Below, piece after piece: positions 59,090 to 64,000 of a stretch of DNA of 64,000 bases. The stretch is from JAAOZP01 sp038848185 (GTDB lineage: Archaea; Thermoproteota; EX4484-205; JAAOZP01): the NCBI GenBank assembly GCA_038848185.1, contig JAWCNV010000002.1:62001-126000 (forward strand). Reading direction: 5' to 3'. A program made the translations under genes and the position numbers. The notes beneath the pieces were generated by a model that searched no databases, was not told the DNA's origin, and was given only the letters and a program-made list of their open reading frames with translations. How positions within the stretch are numbered: the first letter of the stretch is position 1; each line of letters starts with the position of its first letter.

Positions 59090-59653
59090 TTGTTGAAACA
59101 GCTACTCTTAATCACAGGGATGCCGGGCTCAGGCAAGACTACTGTTGCAAAGATCATCGAGGAACAGGGGTTTCCAGTAGTTTCAATGGGGGACACTGTT
59201 AGGGAGGAGGCTGATGCACGCGGAATAGGCAGAAATATACTGGAGATGAGTAGGTTCATGGTTGAGCTTAGAAAGGAGCTTGGTGAAGAGGCTGTTGCAA
59301 GACTCGTGGACAGGAAGATTGAGAAGATTGACAGCAATTTTATAGTGGTGGATGGAGCAAGATCCTTGAGAGAAGTCGAATACTTTAGGTCAAAGAAAAA
59401 ATATAAAGTAATTATTGTCGGAGTATTATCCCCGCTGAAACTTAGGTATAGCAGACTTTCAAACAGGAATAGACCTGACGACCCTAGGATTCTGAAAGAG
59501 CTTGAGGACAGGGACAGGGTGGAGCTATCCGTCGGACTCGGGGAAGTGCTTGCCTTAAGCGACATCTACATAGTAAATGAGGGAGACCTCAAAGAGCTTA
59601 GGGAAAACGTGAAAAAGAAAATACTGGCTCCCCTAACTAGTAGATCTCAATAG
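59090..59653 (+). CDS. UPF0200-like nucleotide kinase
   Basis: A 187-aa P-loop kinase. Walker A is GMPGSGKTT (residues 10-18), and the LID-like region has RYSRLSNRNRPDDP. The layout matches the archaeal UPF0200 family, related to adenylate/dephospho-CoA kinases; substrate unknown. TTG start 52 bp after the divergent thpR start. Overlaps rnz by 17 bp. Confidence 0.85.
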   Translation: MLKQLLLITGMPGSGKTTVAKIIEEQGFPVVSMGDTVREEADARGIGRNILEMSRFMVELRKELGEEAVARLVDRKIEKIDSNFIVVDGARSLREVEYFRSKKKYKVIIVGVLSPLKLRYSRLSNRNRPDDPRILKELEDRDRVELSVGLGEVLALSDIYIVNEGDLKELRENVKKKILAPLTSRSQ

Positions 59654-60563
59654 ACATAAAGTCTTCAGCAACCTGAACGTTTTCGAAAAACCTCTTAGCC
59701 TGCTCAAGCAGCACGGAAGCATCCCCATACCTAGAGCTTACATGAGTGAGTATAAGCCGTTTAACACCAGCAGCGGCAGCCAGCTTAGCAGCATCCGTAC
59801 ACGTTGAGTGTTGAAGACTGCCTGCTTCACTACTCATGTCTTCGTCGAAAGTAGCCTCGTGAATAAGAATATCAGCACCCCTACAGAAGTCTTCGAAACC
59901 TAGAGTAGCCCCCATGTCTCCGGTGTAAACAATCTTAACCCCAGGCCTAGGCGGCCCAACTACATCCTCAGGCTTAACGATCCTTCCTCCCTCAACCGTA
60001 ACCGGCTTCCCATCTATAAGCATGCTTCTCAAAGGCCCAGGCTTAATCCCGAGTGCCTCAGCCTTCTCCACATTAAACTTGCCAGGTCTATCATCCTCCT
60101 TAAAACAATAAGCGTATGCCTCAACGGAGTGTTTAACCTCATGCGAATAAACTTTATACTTCTTCCCTGAGGCAATCAAGCCGGTTTGACGAACCTCTTC
60201 AACCTCTATGGGGAAACTAGGCTGGTAGAATATCATGGGTAAGCATGACTCTATGAATGGTTTAAGCCCTTTGGGACCATATATTTTGAGAGGACTCCTC
60301 CTGTTTTGAAGCGTCATCGTCATAAGCAACCCTGGGAGCCCAAGCACATGGTCCCCATGCATATGAGTTATGAAGATACTTGAAATCTTTTCAAGGCTGA
60401 GGCTGGCACTCATCAGCTGCCTCTGAGCCCCCTCGCCGCAGTCGAAGAGAAGAGTCTCCCCCCTCCACCACAGAGCAATACAGGGGTGGCTCCTATTGAC
60501 AGTTGGGACTGCCGCAGAGGTTCCTAGTAACATTATTCTTCCGAACGGCTGGCTCTTCTTCAA
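59637..60563 (-). CDS. rnz: Ribonuclease Z
   Basis: A 308-aa metallo-beta-lactamase-fold endonuclease that trims the tRNA 3' trailer. HMHGDHVLGLPGL is the HxHxDH motif (about residue 62), the exosite arm follows, and further ligands lie in YTGDMG and the C-terminal ILTHVSSRY. Overlaps the methyltransferase gene by 4 bp, and is in a tRNA-processing neighbourhood with cca and trmG10. Confidence 0.96.
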   Translation of the reverse strand: MKKSQPFGRIMLLGTSAAVPTVNRSHPCIALWWRGETLLFDCGEGAQRQLMSASLSLEKISSIFITHMHGDHVLGLPGLLMTMTLQNRRSPLKIYGPKGLKPFIESCLPMIFYQPSFPIEVEEVRQTGLIASGKKYKVYSHEVKHSVEAYAYCFKEDDRPGKFNVEKAEALGIKPGPLRSMLIDGKPVTVEGGRIVKPEDVVGPPRPGVKIVYTGDMGATLGFEDFCRGADILIHEATFDEDMSSEAGSLQHSTCTDAAKLAAAAGVKRLILTHVSSRYGDASVLLEQAKRFFENVQVAEDFMSIEIY

Positions 60564-61558
60564 CCCTTCGCCACCAGCAGTTTCCTAGTTAGGTTCATGT
60601 GAACCTCTATAAAATATGTTTCCATAAGCCTCAAGCCATTGGACGCCAAGAAGTCTTCCACAGGCAGCCTGCTAGGAGCGAGAAAAACCATCCACCCATC
60701 ATCACCAAGCATTCCTGAAGCACCTCTTATGAAGCCCTCGTACAACCTAAGGGATTCAGAGCCATGTGTGGAAGCCCTTCTACCATACGGGGGATCAGTT
60801 ACAACAGCGTCAGCATGTCTGAAAGGAATGCGACGAGCATCCCCAAGGACCTGGCAGACCTCAAGCGTCTTAAACCATCTGTAGTTTCTAGGCGAAGAAT
60901 AGACCATTACTGGATCCACATCCAACCCAAATGGGAAAGCCTGTAGCTCATGCGCCTCCATGAGGATGGTCCCTGTCCCAGAAAACGGATCTACCACGAC
61001 ACTTCCCTTCCTAACCCTGGCAAGGTTCAGCATTGCCCTAGCAAGCTCAACCTTAAGGCTTGAAGGATGGAAAAAAGGCTTCCTGCCGCCGCTTCTAGAC
61101 ATTATGCTCCTCCTACCACTTGCGCAAATCCTCCTACCTAGGATGAGGAACCCGTCTGACGAGACTACCTCCAGAATGCTCCCAGGGTTTTCTAAATCAA
61201 CCATAAGACCAAAGTTGTTCGAAGCCTTCTTGTTTAACTCTGCTTCGAGAGACGAGGCTTCTCCCGGGGGCATGCTGCCCCTAATTCTCCTTACTCTGAA
61301 AGCAATACTCTCCTTCAACCCCAAGTCTAAGATCGGGGTGATCAGCTCTTCGCATGAAGCTCCATGCTTGAAAATACATATCTCCTCACATAGGAAATGT
61401 GATAATGCAAGCCTTTTGAAGGCTTTGGAAACAGGCTTCAGAGGAGCAGTAAACCTGTAGACCTGGGTTAGACCTTCCAGAATGTTTCTAGGAATATTCT
61501 CAGCGTCAAGAACCCCTTCAATCTCAGCGTACGGAAGCCTCTCATGCTCGCCAGACAC
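60560..61558 (-). CDS. trmG10: tRNA (guanine10-N2)-methyltransferase (TrmG10/Trm11-like)
   Basis: A 332-aa enzyme with an N-terminal THUMP-like domain (residues about 30-150) and a Rossmann methyltransferase domain. VVDPFSGTGTILMEA is the SAM motif. The catalytic motif is VVTDPPYGRRAS, the N-methyl type. It makes m2G or m2,2G at position 10 of tRNA. Operon with rnz. Confidence 0.93.
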   Translation of the reverse strand: MSGEHERLPYAEIEGVLDAENIPRNILEGLTQVYRFTAPLKPVSKAFKRLALSHFLCEEICIFKHGASCEELITPILDLGLKESIAFRVRRIRGSMPPGEASSLEAELNKKASNNFGLMVDLENPGSILEVVSSDGFLILGRRICASGRRSIMSRSGGRKPFFHPSSLKVELARAMLNLARVRKGSVVVDPFSGTGTILMEAHELQAFPFGLDVDPVMVYSSPRNYRWFKTLEVCQVLGDARRIPFRHADAVVTDPPYGRRASTHGSESLRLYEGFIRGASGMLGDDGWMVFLAPSRLPVEDFLASNGLRLMETYFIEVHMNLTRKLLVAKG

Positions 61559-61593
61559 GGTGGCGAACAGCCTCGCCCAGCCTGGTTGAGTGC

Positions 61594-62496
61594 TCAGAGC
61601 CAGCCCTTCTCCCTAAGTACTCCAACTATGTCGCCCGCCACAGAAATATTTGAATACTGGGTTTCAATAGTGTCGGAAGCCAAGATGCTGGAAGCACCTG
61701 CATTCATAATCTTCTCGTAAGCATTACCAATGAAGAGACCATGGATGCATGCGACAGAGATTTCTAAAGTCCCCTTAGCCTTAAGTAGCTTTATCGCCTC
61801 CACTATCGTGCCGCCGGTGCTTATTATATCGTCGAGAAGAATCGTCTTTCTACCAGCAGGATTCAACATGCCTTCAGTGGATGAGATGCTTCCCGTCTCC
61901 TTATTCCTCACCTTCTCCACCCATCCGCATCCTCCTCCAATCATGCTGGCAAGCCTACTGGCTCTTGACGCAGCATTCCTGTCTGGTGCCACCACGTATG
62001 CTTCTCTAAAACCGTTCTCCAAATAGTATTCAGCAAAAGTCTTGATTGCGTCAATAATAATCTTGTTTCTGAAGCCTTGAACAGCCATCTCGCTATGCGG
62101 CTCCACCAGCGCGACGCGTTCCGCTCCAGCAGCCTCGATCAGCTTAGCTACTAGATGTGCTGAAACAGGCTCTCCTGAAAGGAACATCCTGTCTTGGCGG
62201 GCGTAAGCCATGTAAGGAATTATTACGGAAGCTTTTCCACCGCCGTTCGTCTTAAACGCAGATATGAGTTGGAGAAGAATCATAAGATTCCTGTCTTGAG
62301 GAGGCGACAGAGATTGAATTATCAAGGCGTCACTCCCTTTCACATCGTCGAGAAGCCTGATGTATGCCTCTCCGTCTGGAAACTCCTTGATGGAGAAACA
62401 TATCTTCTCAAGACCTGTTAGAGAACATATTTTTTCACCAAGTTTGATGCTTGCCGGGCCCACTATTATTTTCAAACTGACTGAGTGCTTGAACAA
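61594..62496 (-). CDS. prs: Ribose-phosphate pyrophosphokinase
   Basis: A 300-aa enzyme that makes PRPP from ribose 5-phosphate and ATP. VVAPDRNAASRASRLA and the PRPP-binding TILLDDIISTGGTIVEAI are diagnostic. ISSTEGMLNP lies in the segment usually holding the regulatory flexible loop. Supplies the purine, pyrimidine (pyrE) and histidine pathways represented in the window. Confidence 0.95.
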   Translation of the reverse strand: MFKHSVSLKIIVGPASIKLGEKICSLTGLEKICFSIKEFPDGEAYIRLLDDVKGSDALIIQSLSPPQDRNLMILLQLISAFKTNGGGKASVIIPYMAYARQDRMFLSGEPVSAHLVAKLIEAAGAERVALVEPHSEMAVQGFRNKIIIDAIKTFAEYYLENGFREAYVVAPDRNAASRASRLASMIGGGCGWVEKVRNKETGSISSTEGMLNPAGRKTILLDDIISTGGTIVEAIKLLKAKGTLEISVACIHGLFIGNAYEKIMNAGASSILASDTIETQYSNISVAGDIVGVLREKGWL

Positions 62497-62630
62497 GGGC
62501 TTTTTAAACTCTTCGAGAAAACAGTGTTATCCAGCTTACAATACTTATCGTTGAACTCGGTTTCAGGGTAAGCGAGGAGCAGGCTGAAAAACTTGAAAAA
62601 GGTTTAAGGTCAATCTGACGTATTGCTAAC

Positions 62631-62640
62631 GGTTATAAAG
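62631..62640 (+). promoter_or_regulatory. TATA-like box of the right-edge gene
   Basis: ggttataaag is centred about 31 bp ahead of the ATG at 62667, giving a transcript that is leaderless or nearly so. Confidence 0.5.
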
Positions 62641-62666
62641 AAGGATACTTCTTTACGATTAGGAAA

Positions 62667-64000
62667 TGTCTGGGAAAAGATTGATTCTAGGCTTGAAAAC
62701 ACTTGTAATAGTGGCTCTCGCTTCCCTGTTCCTCAGCGTATTCTTTAAAAACGTCGAGTCCATGGTGGGAGAACCTGTCGTAATTAACCCGGTTTTCCAG
62801 AAGGGAATGTCCTATGTTAGCTGGCCCCCTAGGTTTGACAGCGCTGAGTCAGATGAATCCCTGCGTCTCCTAAGTTTGACGAACACTGAGTGGGTAGCAA
62901 TATGCCTCTTCTGGTATCAGGACACCGTGGATTCAGAGGATATTCGCCCCCTCTATAATTCGCCCAGCGATGAATCACTCATCCATGTGATCAATAAGGC
63001 TCATGAACTGGGTATGAAAGTCATGTTGAAACCGATGGTTGATCCCTTAGATGGACACTGGCGTGGTGAAATACCCTCCTCCGCAGAATGGTTTGAAAGC
63101 TATGCGAGTTTCATAAACCGCTGGGCAGGCTTCTCGGAAACACATGGCGTAGACATACTCTGCATCGGCTGCGAGTTTAACGCTAACGACTGGGATGAGG
63201 AGAACTGGAGGAAGATAGTTGCAGGAGTTAGAGAACGCTACTCCGGGCCCATTACGTATGCTGCAAACCATGATAACTACCAAAACGTGAAATGGTGGGA
63301 TTCCCTGGATTACGTTGGCATAGACGCCTATTTCCCCCTTACGAATAAGGATAACCCGACTCTGGAAGAGTTGACGCAAGCATGGGAGAGACATGCTGAA
63401 GCCATAGAGGCCTGGGTTTCAACATTAGGCAAGCCAGTCGTCTTCACGGAAATAGGGTATAGAAGCGGCGACGGAACTAACAGAAGGCCCTGGGAATGGT
63501 CAGCAGGAATGGGTGTTGACCTCAAGGAGCAGGCTGATTGCTACGAGGCTGCCTTCCAAGCTCTGTGGAATAAAAGCTGGTTCTACGGGTTCTACTGGTG
63601 GAACTGGGAGACTAAACCTTCTGGAGACGGGGTTTCAAACGGCTATACTCCGCAAAAAAAGCCTGCGGAGGATGTTGTACGAAAATGGTACTCTAGGAAG
63701 CCGCATGCATCAGTCTTCCTAACCCAGTCTAGAGAAGCGTTCCTAATTTTCGAAGAGGTTTCCATAAGCATTACAGCAATACCTAACTATCCTAGAGCCT
63801 TCACAGTACACTACGTTGTGGTCACGAATAGCGGAATAGTGAAGTCTGGTGAGGTAGAGGTGCAGGTTCCTTCAAAAGGAGTTTACGAATTGCAGATAGG
63901 AAGATACTGGGTTGGGGAGTACATGGTTAATGTGACGGTTACGGATGCTGAAACACATAGAATTCTTTGTGAAGACTCTGTTAAAATCACTGTGGAACTA
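62667..64000 (+). CDS. Exported TIM-barrel glycoside hydrolase-like protein, partial (GH113-like)
   Basis: Open from ATG 62667 to the right edge, 444 codons and continuing. Residues about 8-28 are a signal anchor. Residues about 40-345 form a TIM barrel: CIGCEFN (candidate acid/base Glu), YVGIDAYFP, and VVFTEIGYRS (candidate nucleophile Glu) then GFYWWNWET. This pattern is typical of GH113 and related barrels acting on beta-mannan-type or similar glycans. A beta-sandwich domain begins near residue 365 and runs off the edge. The substrate is not readable. Confidence 0.75.

Noticed and set aside
59038..59565. N-terminal 176-aa extension of the thpR frame
   Set aside because: It is Ser/Leu-rich and antisense to the P-loop kinase gene at 59090-59653. 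The family N-terminus begins at the ATG at 59037.

Overview
This window is archaeal. It carries replication factor C large and small subunits, an Orc1/Cdc6 paralogue, MCM, GINS, Hel308, RNA polymerase subunit Rpo12, ribosomal protein S8e, SRP19, Gar1, an archaeal CCA-adding enzyme, a geranylgeranyl reductase, F420 biosynthesis genes and GPN-loop GTPases. Many genes have a TATA-like box centred about 27 nt before the start codon, meaning leaderless transcripts, and TTG/GTG starts are frequent. SMC-ScpA-ScpB, a CdvA-like protein, an RPC34-like wHTH protein and a multi-intron tRNA together suggest a lineage on the TACK side near Nitrososphaeria/Thaumarchaeota-Aigarchaeota. That placement is an inference. 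The AGA/AGG/ATA-rich codon use would fit a thermophile.

Layout. 0-2.8 kb: exported or membrane-anchored proteins and an HtpX protease. 2.9-8.3 kb: purB, a GPN GTPase and a tldD-tldE pair. 8.3-12.3 kb: a thioredoxin-CcdA fusion, a repeat-containing membrane protein, an ECF-S-like membrane protein and a regulator. 12.4-14.6 kb: an F420-type cluster (ATP-grasp ligase, nucleotidyltransferase-like protein, cofE). 14.6-20.8 kb: a nuclease-like protein, a kinase, a tiny Lys/Ala/Pro-rich basic protein, HAD, SpoIIM-like, NUDIX, nadE and LysE genes. 20.8-23.7 kb: an Lhr-type helicase. 23.7-26.7 kb: a three-gene minus-strand operon encoding an Smc5/6-like ATPase with probable kleisin (Nse4-like) and kite (Nse1/Nse3-like) partners. 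27-33.6 kb: pyrE, a degenerate metallo-beta-lactamase-fold protein, geranylgeranyl reductase, trm1, rlmE, an RPC34-like protein, gar1, srp19 and rps8e. 33.7-39.9 kb: smc (with a mini-intein in its Walker A motif), scpA, scpB and an M24 peptidase. 39.9-45.3 kb: uppS, DUF373, coiled-coil, a second GPN GTPase, hisD and a zinc ribbon. 45.35-45.9 kb: a tRNA-Pro with two introns, a candidate structured ncRNA and rpo12 (50 aa). 46-55.2 kb: a replication/cell-division block (orc1/cdc6, wHTH, rfcL, rfcS, gins, mcm, hel308, cdvA). 55.2-62.5 kb: purA, DUF72, cca, thpR, a nucleotide kinase, rnz, trmG10 and prs. 62.7 kb to the end: a partial glycoside-hydrolase-like exported protein.

The most striking points are as follows. 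(1) Two independent SMC systems lie about 7 kb apart: canonical SMC-ScpAB, and a compact archaeal Smc5/6-like SMC-kleisin-kite operon whose 594-aa ATPase has no visible hinge domain. (2) A 162-aa endonuclease-free intein separates the Lys and Ser of the SMC P-loop. (3) A tRNA-Pro gene is readable only if two introns are removed. (4) A TATA-driven structured RNA candidate with a 14-bp closing stem begins at the predicted transcription start. There is no CRISPR array, insertion sequence or rRNA in the window.
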